This document shows, in pieces, positions 1 to 8,354 of a stretch of 64,000 nucleotides of DNA; positions within the stretch are counted from its first letter, which is position 1; each line of letters opens with the position of its first letter. The notes beneath the pieces were generated by a model. It was not told the DNA's origin, ran no database searches, and saw nothing but the letters and a program-made list of their open reading frames with translations. A program made the translations under genes and the position numbers. The DNA is taken from NCBI GenBank assembly GCA_007748055.1, contig CP036279.1, positions 5,332,001 through 5,396,000 of the forward strand. Reading direction: 5' to 3'. Origin of the DNA: Kolteria novifilia (GTDB taxonomy: Bacteria; Planctomycetota; Planctomycetia; Kolteriales; Kolteriaceae).

Positions 1-923
1 TCCGCATCCACGCCGATGTCTCGTTGAAGCCGCTTGTCCATGAAGAAGATCGCCATCAAATTGGCCGCGATGGGCGATTCGATCAGCCCGAGAAAGGCGT
101 CGCGTTCGACAGCGAACCCTTGGTCGAGATCGCCCTGAGCACCTTCCCGGATCGCTCCCAGAGCCGCGAGGGGAGCCGGGAATTGTCCCTTGGTCTTCTG
201 AAGTACTCCCCCTTCGGCGGTGGCGAACATGAAGGCGGCGGCGTCGGGGCAGAGACGAATCGGCCCACGCCTTTCCTCCCGCCGTTGTTTCCACTCGTCA
301 CTCGACCGGAGCATCTCGAGGACGCGAAGTCCTTCGTCGAGCAATCTCTCCGAAGGGACCGCATCGAAAACGATCCCCAACTCGGCGGCGGTCGCCGCGT
401 CGACAGGGTCGCCGGAGCAGATCATCTCGATCGCCTTGGGCGGACCGATCAGCCGCGGCAGACGCTGCGTCCCTCCCCACCCGGGGAGGATTCCCAGCTT
501 TGTCTCGGGCAGTCCGATCGACGTTCCACCGTCGCTGCTGGCGATCCGTTCGTCAAACGCGAGGACGAGTTCCGTCCCGCCGCCCATGCAGGCGCCGTCG
601 ATCAACGCGATCGTCGGGAACGGGAGCTTGCTGATTTGGTCGAAGAGCGACTGCCCCAGGGAGGTAAGCTCCTTGATCTCTTTGGGGGTCGCGAGGGGAA
701 GCTGCGCAAGTTCGCGGAGGTCGGCGCCGGCGATGAACTGGCCCGGCTTGCGACTCCGAAAGATCAACCCCTCGAGATCGTCGCGGTCCCGCAGTTGCGA
801 AAGATGTTGGGCGAGTTCGGCGAGCACGGCGCGTGACAAGGTGTTGACCTTGCTGCCGGGAACGTCGAATTCGACGAGCAGCGTGTCATCGGCGGCGTGA
901 CTGACGTGAAACGCGGAGGTCAT
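1..923 (-). CDS. 3-hydroxyacyl-CoA dehydrogenase/enoyl-CoA hydratase (FadJ/FadB type), 3' end off window
   Basis: The minus strand is open from an ATG at 923-921 to the left edge, giving the first 307 residues. They read as an enoyl-CoA hydratase (crotonase) domain: IAGADLREL, then the oxyanion segment GACMGGGTELVLAFDERIA, then GLPETKLGILPGWGGTQRL. The Glu of GTEL and the Glu of LPET correspond to the two catalytic glutamates of the FadB hydratase domain. The later segment FFMDKRLQRD resembles the linker leading into the NAD-binding dehydrogenase domain, so the full protein is probably the bifunctional beta-oxidation alpha subunit, hydrating enoyl-CoA and oxidising 3-hydroxyacyl-CoA in the cytoplasm. 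A G-rich stretch lies just upstream of the ATG. The dehydrogenase half is outside the window, so a stand-alone hydratase cannot be fully excluded. Confidence 0.85.
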   Translation of the reverse strand, partial: MTSAFHVSHAADDTLLVEFDVPGSKVNTLSRAVLAELAQHLSQLRDRDDLEGLIFRSRKPGQFIAGADLRELAQLPLATPKEIKELTSLGQSLFDQISKLPFPTIALIDGACMGGGTELVLAFDERIASSDGGTSIGLPETKLGILPGWGGTQRLPRLIGPPKAIEMICSGDPVDAATAAELGIVFDAVPSERLLDEGLRVLEMLRSSDEWKQRREERRGPIRLCPDAAAFMFATAEGGVLQKTKGQFPAPLAALGAIREGAQGDLDQGFAVERDAFLGLIESPIAANLMAIFFMDKRLQRDIGVDA

Positions 924-1268
924 GGATTCCCCCATTCTTTAGGACAGCCGGCCCTGGATCAGAGCGCCGACAGGCATTGGGATGGACATGGCCCTCGGAG
1001 AGGCGTTCGATGTGTCGATGAGAAACGGGCCCCAACCCACCTCCCGGAGTGGCGCGACGCCAATGCGACGTCTGTTCTCATTGTACGTTCCAGAGCGCGT
1101 TCACGACGGGGAATTGCCACCATGAAGAGGCAGATCGGGGCCGAGCCGCGTCCACTTCAAACGACGTTTCGGTCGCGGTGACAGCAACTTGCGTCAAGTG
1201 GCGATTGGCGGCGTTGCAAAAACTCATAAGCCAACGCTGGCAAACGGACAGCCAAGGGGATCGAGAGC
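924..1268. other. Intergenic region between divergent fadJ-like and ftsH genes
   Basis: This 345-bp stretch separates the minus-strand fatty-acid oxidation gene from plus-strand ftsH, so both promoters should lie here. Short reading frames cross it but none has a convincing start or a recognisable product. I see no clear -35/-10 pair, tRNA or hairpin. Confidence 0.4.
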
Positions 1269-3533
1269 GTGGCAGACCCGAATCGAAGTAGCACCAACAA
1301 CCGCCCACCCAAGCCCAAGGACTCCAAGGGGGATGCCAAACGCGACGCCAATCCCTACGCTGGCGGCGATCAGACTCCGCCCAACTGGCGGTTCTGGATC
1401 TGGTACGCGGTCGCGACCCTGCTGCTTCTTTGGTGGTGGCAAGAGTCGTTCCACCAGATGCAAGTCAAGGAAATCCCCTACAGCCAGTTCAAAGCCTACC
1501 TCGCCAAGGGCGAAGTGACGAAGGTGGAGATTCGTCCCGAAACGATCTTCGGTCTCGTCATCCCCAAGACGGCCGACAAATCGACGGACGGCGACACCAC
1601 GAAGAACAAGGACGACAAGACCGCCAAGGGCGACGAAGCCAACAAAGCCGACGAAGCGAAGTCGACCGCCAAGAACACGACAAAACCGCAGCCACCACGC
1701 GATCTACCGGCCACCGCCAAGGAAAAGACCGAGAAGACGTCATCCGTCACCGACAAGGAAGCGTCCAAAGAGGCATCCGAGAAACCAGCCTCCAAGACCG
1801 ATGACAAAACCAAGTCAGCCGCCAAGCCGAAGGAGAAATCGACCGACAGCATCTTCGGCATCAGCCCCCAATCAGAGACCTTCGACGGGAAGAAAGTCGT
1901 CCCGGGAGAGTTCGAGTTCGTCACCGTCCGCGTCGACGATCCTCAGCTCGTCGAGGAATTGGAGAAACAGGGCGTCGACTTCGAGGGAGAGCGAACCGGC
2001 TTCCTGACCTACTTCCTTTGGTACTGGCTCCTTCCCATCGTCGTGATGCTGCTCATCTGGTCCTTTCTCATCCGCCGCATGGGGATGGCCGGTCAATCGT
2101 TGCTCAACGTCACCCAGAGCAAAGCCCGCATGGTGGTCGACCAGCAGACGGGCGTCACCTTTGGGGATGTCGCCGGTTGTGACGAGGCCAAGGCCGAACT
2201 GACCGAAGTGGTCGACTTCCTGAGCAATCCCGAACGCTATGAACTGCTGGGAGCGAAGATTCCCAAGGGCGTGCTCCTGGTCGGCCCGCCGGGCACGGGC
2301 AAGACGCTGCTCGCTCGCGCCGTGGCGGGAGAGGCGAACGTTCCCTTCTTCCAACTCAGCGGTAGCGACTTCGTTGAGATGTTCGTCGGCGTCGGCGCCG
2401 CCCGCGTTCGCGACCTCTTCCAGCAAGGCAAACGCCACGCCCCGTGCATCATCTTTATTGACGAGCTCGACGCCATCGGCCGCCAGCGTGGTGTGCATGT
2501 CGGCGCCGTCAACGACGAACGGGAACAGACCCTCAACCAGTTACTCGTCGAGATGGACGGTTTCGACGCCAACGTCGGGGTGATCATTCTCGCGGCCACC
2601 AACCGTCCGGAAGTCCTCGATGCGGCCCTCTTGCGGCCCGGACGCTTTGATCGCCAGGTACTCGTCGATGCTCCCGATATCGATGGTCGCGAAGCGATCC
2701 TCAAGGTCCATAGCCGAAACAAGAAGATCGCCGAGGATGTCGATCTGCGCCGCGTCGCGCAGGCCACGCCGCGCTATTCCGGTGCCGATCTGGCGAACGT
2801 GATGAACGAGGCCGCGCTGCTCGCCGCTCGATTCAACCACGAGGCGATCACGCAAGGCGACTTGCTCGAAGCGGTCGAAAAGGTGCTCGCGGGCCCCGAA
2901 CGCCGCAGCCGTCGGCTCCTCGAGGAAGAGCGCAAACGCGTCGCCTACCACGAAGCGGGTCATGCCCTCGTCGCCCATTTCCTTCCTCACTCCGACCCGC
3001 TACACAAAATCTCGATCGTCCCGCGCGGCAAGGCGGCTCTCGGCTACACCATGCATGTGGCCGCGGACGATCAGTTCCTCATGACCCGCTCGGCGCTAGT
3101 CGATCGGATCAAGGGACTGCTCGGTGGTCGCGCGGCCGAACAGGTCGTCTTCGGCGAGGTTTCCACCGGCGCCCAAAACGACCTCGAACGGGCCACCGCG
3201 ATGGCCCAGCAGATGGTCTGCATGTACGGCATGAGCGAGTCGGTCGGACTCAACCATGTCGCCCAAAAGCAGGGAGCGGAATTCCTCGGCGACGGCGCCT
3301 ATCAACGCCAGTGCAGCCCAGAGACCTCACGCGAAATCGATGAAGAGATCAAGAGACTCCTCGATCAGTCGTACCACGACGCCGTCCACATCCTCTCCGA
3401 GCATCGCGAGCAGCTCGAGAAGGTAAGCCAGTTCCTCCTCGAGAAGGAGACGATGGAGTCGGACGAGTTCATTGAACGGGTCGGCTCCCGTCCGGCCAGC
3501 GAGGCGCTCGATCCCGACGAGAGCGACTCCTAG
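1269..3533 (+). CDS. ftsH: ATP-dependent zinc metalloprotease FtsH
   Basis: Membrane-anchored AAA+ protease that extracts and degrades membrane and short-lived cytosolic proteins. Start is GTG with an AAGGGG-type site about 9 nt upstream. Transmembrane segment 1 is near residues 42-57 and segment 2 near 247-268. The AAA domain carries Walker A GPPGTGKT (339-346), Walker [10 protein letters not shown] (394-402) and the second region of homology (RPGRFDRQ, 456-463). The peptidase domain has HEAGH at 561-565 and the third zinc ligand Asp in QNDLE near 638. At 754 aa it is longer than a typical FtsH of about 640 aa. The surplus is a Lys/Thr/Ala/Asp-rich low-complexity insert at about residues 101-192, inside the segment between the two membrane helices. 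All catalytic motifs are intact. No obvious operon partner. Confidence 0.97.
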   Translation: MADPNRSSTNNRPPKPKDSKGDAKRDANPYAGGDQTPPNWRFWIWYAVATLLLLWWWQESFHQMQVKEIPYSQFKAYLAKGEVTKVEIRPETIFGLVIPKTADKSTDGDTTKNKDDKTAKGDEANKADEAKSTAKNTTKPQPPRDLPATAKEKTEKTSSVTDKEASKEASEKPASKTDDKTKSAAKPKEKSTDSIFGISPQSETFDGKKVVPGEFEFVTVRVDDPQLVEELEKQGVDFEGERTGFLTYFLWYWLLPIVVMLLIWSFLIRRMGMAGQSLLNVTQSKARMVVDQQTGVTFGDVAGCDEAKAELTEVVDFLSNPERYELLGAKIPKGVLLVGPPGTGKTLLARAVAGEANVPFFQLSGSDFVEMFVGVGAARVRDLFQQGKRHAPCIIFIDELDAIGRQRGVHVGAVNDEREQTLNQLLVEMDGFDANVGVIILAATNRPEVLDAALLRPGRFDRQVLVDAPDIDGREAILKVHSRNKKIAEDVDLRRVAQATPRYSGADLANVMNEAALLAARFNHEAITQGDLLEAVEKVLAGPERRSRRLLEEERKRVAYHEAGHALVAHFLPHSDPLHKISIVPRGKAALGYTMHVAADDQFLMTRSALVDRIKGLLGGRAAEQVVFGEVSTGAQNDLERATAMAQQMVCMYGMSESVGLNHVAQKQGAEFLGDGAYQRQCSPETSREIDEEIKRLLDQSYHDAVHILSEHREQLEKVSQFLLEKETMESDEFIERVGSRPASEALDPDESDS

Positions 3534-3563
3534 GCTTTGTCAAGACCCAACGTTGGGTGCCAC

Positions 3564-3580
3564 TGGCTGCTTGCCAGCCA
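3564..3580. repeat. Stem-loop with CTTGC pentaloop (dispersed hairpin family)
   Basis: A perfect 6-bp stem TGGCTG/CAGCCA encloses the loop CTTGC, just after the ftsH stop codon. Hairpins with the same or complementary loop and different stems occur at 11323-11345, 11435-11457 and (looser) 28956-28978. It could serve as a 3'-end element for ftsH, but no T tract follows. Confidence 0.5.
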
Positions 3581-3735
3581 ATGAGAACGAGTTGTGCCAC
3601 CGTCAATCCGAGCTTGGACGTTTGACAGTGCAATAGTGCTCTGTTCCAACCTGAAGTTGGTGTGGACCAAACCTATTGGCACTGGCTGATAAGCGGCCAG
3701 CGGCACCCGAGATTTCGATGGACCAGTCCACTAGC

Positions 3736-3795
3736 GATCCGTTGACCTATTCGCTTCCGACGACCAACGGCCCTCTTCAATCAACGGACTGCTAG
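3736..3795. repeat. Dispersed palindromic repeat, copy A
   Basis: This copy begins GATCCGTTGACCTATTCGCT and ends with TCAACGGACTGCTAG. The outer parts CCGTTGA and TCAACGG are inverted repeats, so the unit can fold into a hairpin with a loop of roughly 35 nt. Related copies sit at 6738-6786, 24243-24267, 60517-60551 and 63622-63671, in both orientations and always outside genes. The rest of the 3534-3879 gap holds only this, the hairpin at 3564 and a looser hairpin-like segment at 3676-3712. Confidence 0.65.
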
Positions 3796-3879
3796 CCGAC
3801 TAGCCCCGTCGCCACTCGCCCGAACGTCATCGTGGTGTCGAGCGGCCCAGCTTATGACTTGGGGAAGAGTCGCTTGGGC

Positions 3880-5340
3880 TCACCCCTTGATCACACCAAT
3901 CGGCCGCATCCGGGCGACCTTGTTGGAAAGCCCGGCGCGAGCCACAACCTCCACCACCATCGAGACATCCTTGTAGGCGTCGGGCTGTTCCTCCTCGAGC
4001 CCCTTGCGGCTGTGCGCCCGCGCGATCACGCCGCGCCCGGCGAGTTCCTTCGCGATGTTTCGCCCGCGCGCCGCCTTGACGCTCGCGGTACGGCTCATCT
4101 GTCGTCCCGCCCCGTGGCACGTCGTACCGAAGGTGCGTTCCATGCTGCCGGGAGCGCCGACCAGGACGTAGCTGGCCGTTCCCATATCCCCGGGGATCAT
4201 GACCGGCTGCCCCACCGACTGGTACTCGTCGGGGAGTTCCGGATGACCGGGCGGGAAGGCGCGGGTCGCTCCCTTTCGGTGAACGCAGACGCGCCGCTTG
4301 GTCCCAGGAGCGACATCGTGCTCCTCGAACTTCGCGATGTTGTGGGCGATGTCGTAAACCAGATCCATCCCGAGGTCTTCCCAAGTTCGGTCGAACTGCT
4401 CCTCGAACACCTCGCGAACTTGGTGCATCAAGAGATGGCGGTTCCCCCACGCATAATTCGCCGCGGCCCGCATCGCACCCAAGTACCGCTCTCCCTCCTC
4501 GCTGACGATCGGCGCGCAAGCAAGCTGCCGATCCGGCAAGTCGATCCCGTACTTTGCCGGGATATCTCGAAAGACGCGAAGCGTGTCATCGCAGACCTGG
4601 TAGCCAAGCCCGCGCGAGCCGCTATGGATCATGACGCAGACTTGGCCCTGGAAGAGCCCGAGGGTCGCCGCAACCTTTTCGTCGAAGACGTGGTCGACCA
4701 CTTGGACCTCGGCGAAGTGATTCCCCGATCCAAGTGATCCGCACTGGGAGGCACCTCGCTGCTTGGCCCGCTGGCTGACAAAGTCGGGCCGAGCCCCCTC
4801 GAGACAACCGTTCGCCTCGGTGAAGAGGAGATCGCGCTCACAGCCGATGCCCCGATCGCGCACGAGGTATCCGGGCCCCTTCGCGAGCAGTTGGTCGATT
4901 TCCTTTTCGGAGAACCGAAAGCGACTCCCGCGGCCGACCCCGGTCGGAATCGCCTCGAAGAGGGCGTCCACCAGGGGCCGGAGTCGTTTGCCCAGCTTCT
5001 TTTCGGTGAGGTGGCTGCGAATGAGCCGCACCCCGCAGTTGATGTCGTACCCGACGCCTCCCGGCGAGATCACTCCTCCGTCGTCGGGATCGGTGGCGCA
5101 AACACCGCCGATACAGAATCCGTATCCCCAGTGAATGTCGGGCATGGCGAAGCTTGCCCGCTGAATGCCGGGGAGCGTCGCCACATTGGCGACCTGGTCG
5201 GGAGCCTGGTCGTGGCGGAGCTTCTTCATCATCGCGTCATCGGCGAAGATGACCCCATCGACGCGCATCCCCGACTTGTAGCTCTTGGGAATTCGCCAGG
5301 AATTGGCGTCAATCTGTTCGAGAGGACCTTCGTAGCCCAT
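3880..5340 (-). CDS. rtcB: RNA-splicing ligase RtcB
   Basis: GTP-dependent RNA ligase that joins 2',3'-cyclic phosphate or 3'-phosphate ends to 5'-OH ends in tRNA or mRNA repair. Family motifs are intact: GYDINCGVR with metal ligand Cys102, GSLGSGNHFAE with His208, IHSGSRGLG with His239, an AHN histidine near 333, and CHGAGRQMSR whose His409 should be the guanylylated residue. At 486 aa it is longer than E. coli RtcB (about 408 aa) and closer to archaeal-size members. It lies 36 bp downstream of archease, its activating partner, on the same strand, so the two are probably one transcript. I see no rtcR regulator or RtcA cyclase nearby. Confidence 0.96.
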   Translation of the reverse strand: MGYEGPLEQIDANSWRIPKSYKSGMRVDGVIFADDAMMKKLRHDQAPDQVANVATLPGIQRASFAMPDIHWGYGFCIGGVCATDPDDGGVISPGGVGYDINCGVRLIRSHLTEKKLGKRLRPLVDALFEAIPTGVGRGSRFRFSEKEIDQLLAKGPGYLVRDRGIGCERDLLFTEANGCLEGARPDFVSQRAKQRGASQCGSLGSGNHFAEVQVVDHVFDEKVAATLGLFQGQVCVMIHSGSRGLGYQVCDDTLRVFRDIPAKYGIDLPDRQLACAPIVSEEGERYLGAMRAAANYAWGNRHLLMHQVREVFEEQFDRTWEDLGMDLVYDIAHNIAKFEEHDVAPGTKRRVCVHRKGATRAFPPGHPELPDEYQSVGQPVMIPGDMGTASYVLVGAPGSMERTFGTTCHGAGRQMSRTASVKAARGRNIAKELAGRGVIARAHSRKGLEEEQPDAYKDVSMVVEVVARAGLSNKVARMRPIGVIKG

Positions 5341-5376
5341 CGATCGCGAGTCCTTTCCAAATGCTTTCGTCGAGTT

Positions 5377-5796
5377 CTAGATGTCGATGATCACTTCGGC
5401 GATCCAGCCACTTGGGCCGTGGTCGCAGCGAAGCCCGTGATACGTGATCGCTTTGGCCTCCGCTCCGACCGAATCCCGACGAGGATCGAAGGCAAAAGTT
5501 CGGAATTCTCCCCGCACCACACCGCCGACGTCGAGGATGACTTCGACCTCGGCGATCACGAGCCCCTCGGTTTCCGTCAGGAATAGCGCCTCGGTCAGCA
5601 GGTCCACCAAAAGAAACTCGGCGGAGTCGGCCTCGAGACGAAATTCGTGCCGATCGGTCGGACTCGACCTCGATCGTTCGGGGTAGACCAGTTCCATCAA
5701 TCCAAGGATCGCGGTCGCGAGCAAGTCGCTAAGCGTCGCCGCACGGACCCGCAATCCGATGTCCGCCGTGTGATCAAAGAACTCAAATTGACCCAT
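5377..5796 (-). CDS. Archease (RtcB activator)
   Basis: Small protein that accelerates RtcB guanylylation and turnover. The N-terminus MGQFEFFDHTADIGLRV is the archease hallmark, and the C-terminus KAITYHGL...GWIAEVIIDI fits the family's closing strand. I chose the ATG at 5796 (139 aa) because the family begins right there. An in-frame start at 5850 would add 18 residues with no family resemblance. It precedes rtcB by 36 bp, the classic archease-RtcB pairing. Confidence 0.93.
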   Translation of the reverse strand: MGQFEFFDHTADIGLRVRAATLSDLLATAILGLMELVYPERSRSSPTDRHEFRLEADSAEFLLVDLLTEALFLTETEGLVIAEVEVILDVGGVVRGEFRTFAFDPRRDSVGAEAKAITYHGLRCDHGPSGWIAEVIIDI

Positions 5797-5850
5797 GGCG
5801 CTCGAACAATTGAAGGGAGATGGCACAAGACGACGATCCAATGGTGACAC

Positions 5851-6187
5851 CTCGAATCTCCAAGGTTCACCCGTTCCCCACGATCCGAGGCTTGACCGGG
5901 GTCGGAAGGGAAAGCTATCCTCTTAGTGTAAACTGTTAGAGTGCCGCCGGATGAAGCATTCTTCCCGGCATGGATGCGACTCTCTCAGGAAATTGCTGGG
6001 GAGTGTTTCGGCAACGAAGCGCGAGACATGTCGTTTGTCCCGAAGAGGGGAATTGCTGGTCGCCAGACGACGCGGATTTCTCGTTACCTGCTCAACGGGT
6101 TGTTGAACCTTGAACGTTTGCACACGGCAACTCCAAGGACGGAGGCCAATACCATGCGCGCCTTTGGAATCGCGTCGTGACACAGGC
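5851..6187. other. Intergenic region between divergent archease-rtcB and FHA genes
   Basis: About 340 bp containing a relatively AT-rich stretch near 5915-5940 (CTCTTAGTGTAAACTGTTAG) that may hold a promoter for either side. No RNA gene or repeat recognised. Short plus-strand frames here show no family resemblance. Confidence 0.35.
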
Positions 6188-6628
6188 ATGAAAGCGAAGC
6201 TGGTCCCACTTGACGGCGGCAACCCCATCGAACTGGGCAAGCCGATTCTGTTGATCGGACGTCAGGCCTCTTGTGACCTGATGCTCGAACACAAGACCGT
6301 TTCGCGCGTCCACTGCATCCTCGTGCTCCGCGAGGTCGACTTGGTGCTCCGCGACTTGGGCAGCACCAACGGATGTCGCGTCAACGGCCAACGCCTCACC
6401 GAATCCTGCCTGCTGCACAACGATGTCCTCGCGGTGGGAGCCTTCAAGTATCGGGTACGTCTCGACGAAGACTCGATCGATGACGCCCCCGCTCCCGCCG
6501 AGCGACGTTTCGACCCCGGACACACCGAGTGCATGGAAGGAAGTTCCGTCTCTCCTCCGAATGGCTCACACTTTTCCCGACCAACCAACGGGCTCTCTTC
6601 CCGCGATGTACGACGCCCCTCCGAGTAG
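6188..6628 (+). CDS. FHA domain protein
   Basis: A 146-aa protein consisting mainly of one forkhead-associated (FHA) domain, which binds phosphothreonine peptides. The FHA signature is clear: GRQASCDLML, then SRVHC, then LGSTNGCRVNG, with Arg, Ser, His and Asn at the usual phosphopeptide-contacting positions. I start it at ATG 6188 (MKAKLVPLDGG), where the domain's first strand begins; an in-frame start at 6110 would add 26 residues with no domain. No strong ribosome binding site is visible. The C-terminal 45 residues are polar and unstructured-looking. It probably reads out Ser/Thr kinase signalling, but no kinase is adjacent (the nearest is near 47.8 kb). Confidence 0.85.
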   Translation: MKAKLVPLDGGNPIELGKPILLIGRQASCDLMLEHKTVSRVHCILVLREVDLVLRDLGSTNGCRVNGQRLTESCLLHNDVLAVGAFKYRVRLDEDSIDDAPAPAERRFDPGHTECMEGSSVSPPNGSHFSRPTNGLSSRDVRRPSE

Positions 6629-6737
6629 ATAGCCTATGATGGCTTCTTCAGCGACGTCGCCGTCGGAGCCTCACGGGCACGGCGCCGCGTCTCACGGTGG
6701 GCGCGGTTTCAGCGCCGCGACGAGAACCTGTCCCGAA

Positions 6738-6786
6738 GCAGTCCGTTCCTTGAAGCGATGCGGGCAGCGAATAGACCAACGGGCTG
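6738..6786. repeat. Dispersed palindromic repeat, copy D
   Basis: Opens with AGCAGTCCGTT and closes with AACGGGCTG, which pair with each other. The inner part GGGCAGCGAATAGACCAA is the reverse complement of the core of copies A-C. It lies between the FHA gene and the HAD gene and falls inside the longer possible reading frame of the HAD gene, which argues for a later start of that gene. Confidence 0.65.
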
Positions 6787-6815
6787 GTAGTCCTCCCTGT
6801 AGCAGGATTGATTCA

Positions 6816-7502
6816 TTGACGGAGATTTTGTCACCAGACGCGGTCGTCTTCGACATGGACGGCTTGATGATCGATACGGAACGACTCTACGTCGACTCCG
6901 AACGGGAGATGCTCGAGAAACGAGGACGCGAACTCGACTTCGACAACGTGAACCAAATCATGGGGTTGCCCGGACGGCTCGCGATGGAGCGAATGCGGTC
7001 TCTCTATGATTTGGAAGACACTCCCGAGGACCTCCTGCAAGAACTGCGCTCCTTGGTGCAGCACCGTGCCGAGACCGATCTGCGGACCCTCCCGGGGCTC
7101 GAGGAGATTCTCGCCCGCCTGGAAGAGTGCGAGATCCCCAAGGCGGTCGCCACCTCGACCAATCGGCCCATGACCGAGGTGTTCCTCGCGAAGATCGGCC
7201 TTCGGGATCGTTTCGCTTTCGTTTTGACCGGAGACGACGTAACACATGGCAAGCCCGATCCGGAAATCTACCTGAAAGCGGCCGCGACCTTTGGCTTCGC
7301 GCCCGAACGCATCGCCGTCTTGGAAGACAGCATCAACGGATCGACCGCGGCGGCGCGGGCAGGGTGCAAGACGGTGGCGATTCCCAACGAGTTCAGTCGC
7401 GACGCGGACTACGAGTGGGTCGACTTGGTCGCGGAGGATCTCCGCGACGAGCGACTCTGGCGGCTCTTGGGAATCCATCGCTCTCGCGATTGTGTCTGTT
7501 GA
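6816..7502 (+). CDS. HAD-superfamily phosphatase (beta-phosphoglucomutase/phosphoglycolate phosphatase-like)
   Basis: HAD subfamily IA hydrolase acting on a phosphorylated small molecule or sugar phosphate. Motif I is VVFDMDGLMIDTE with the nucleophile and acid Asp pair, motif II is VATSTN, motif III is KPDPEIYL, and motif IV is VLEDSINGSTAA. The helical cap lies between motifs I and II. I choose TTG 6816 because AGCAGGA sits about 8 nt upstream and the upstream in-frame extension from 6636 runs through a dispersed repeat. Length is then 228 aa, normal for the family. It heads a plus-strand run followed by a glycosyltransferase 104 bp downstream. The substrate cannot be told from sequence. 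Confidence 0.85.
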   Translation: MTEILSPDAVVFDMDGLMIDTERLYVDSEREMLEKRGRELDFDNVNQIMGLPGRLAMERMRSLYDLEDTPEDLLQELRSLVQHRAETDLRTLPGLEEILARLEECEIPKAVATSTNRPMTEVFLAKIGLRDRFAFVLTGDDVTHGKPDPEIYLKAAATFGFAPERIAVLEDSINGSTAAARAGCKTVAIPNEFSRDADYEWVDLVAEDLRDERLWRLLGIHRSRDCVC

Positions 7503-7606
7503 CAAGTAGACTGACCGGTTTAGAATTGCTCCGTTTGCGAATTACAGGTATAAGCATTCAAAAAAGACAGCCAATCGAAACGACCTCGAGCGGGAGCCAC
7601 TCCTCG

Positions 7607-8353
7607 ATGCGAACTCTTTTGACGATCCCTGTCTACAACGAAGAGGGCCAACTCGGCCACGTCCTGGAGCGTTCCTTGCCCTACGCCGAGGACATCCTCG
7701 TGGTCGATGACGGTTCGACCGACGGAACCCTCGACATCCTCAAGGATTTCCCCTCGGTCAAGCTCCACCAGCATGCCCAGAACCGGGGATACGGCGCCGC
7801 GCTTCGATCGGCATTCGCGTACGGATGCGAGCACGGCTACGACGTCGTTGTCACCATGGACAGCGATGGACAGCACGAGCCCGACCTGATTCCGCGTCTG
7901 GTCAAAGCGTCGAAGGATGCCGACATCGTCTCCGGATCGCGCTACCTCGCCACGTTCGACGAGGACACGCCGGCTCCCAAGGATCGACGCCGCATCAATC
8001 TCTTGATCACCGATCAGCTCAACGCCTGTCTCGGACTCCAACTGACCGACACCTTTTGCGGCTTCAAGGCCTACACGCGCTCGGCGCTCGAAAAGCTGCA
8101 CCTCACCGAGGATGGTTATTCGATGCCACTGGAGCTTTGGGTGCAGGCCGCCTGTCACAAACTGACGATCGTCGAGGTCGCCGTCCCCAGGGTCTATCTC
8201 GACCCGAGCCGCTCATTCGGGGAAACCCTTGACGACTCCGATGCGCGGATGGAGTACTATCAGCGAACGCTCGATCGCGCGATCGCCGTGGCTCGCCGAC
8301 GGGTCGGCTGCGGCCTTGAACTTCGTCCCCGTCTGCAAGAAGCGAATCGTTAG
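7607..8353 (+). CDS. GT2 family glycosyltransferase (dolichol-phosphate-mannose synthase-like)
   Basis: A 248-aa inverting glycosyltransferase with a GT-A fold. Visible motifs are TIPVYNEEGQLGHVL at the start, VVDDGSTDGTL, TMDSDGQHEPDLIPRL with the metal-binding DxD-like DSD, and SGSRYL. This matches the DPM1/polyprenyl-phosphate glycosyltransferase group, which transfers a sugar from a nucleotide donor to a lipid phosphate at the membrane. No transmembrane helix is visible in this protein. ATG 7607 has CGGGAG about 10 nt upstream. The next gene starts 1 nt after its stop codon, so the two are almost certainly co-translated. Confidence 0.88.
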   Translation: MRTLLTIPVYNEEGQLGHVLERSLPYAEDILVVDDGSTDGTLDILKDFPSVKLHQHAQNRGYGAALRSAFAYGCEHGYDVVVTMDSDGQHEPDLIPRLVKASKDADIVSGSRYLATFDEDTPAPKDRRRINLLITDQLNACLGLQLTDTFCGFKAYTRSALEKLHLTEDGYSMPLELWVQAACHKLTIVEVAVPRVYLDPSRSFGETLDDSDARMEYYQRTLDRAIAVARRRVGCGLELRPRLQEANR

Positions 8354-8354
8354 C

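Noticed and set aside
24-900. Plus-strand frames of 270 and 226 residues at the left edge
   Set aside because: Antisense to the enoyl-CoA hydratase domain, whose motifs are unmistakable on the minus strand.
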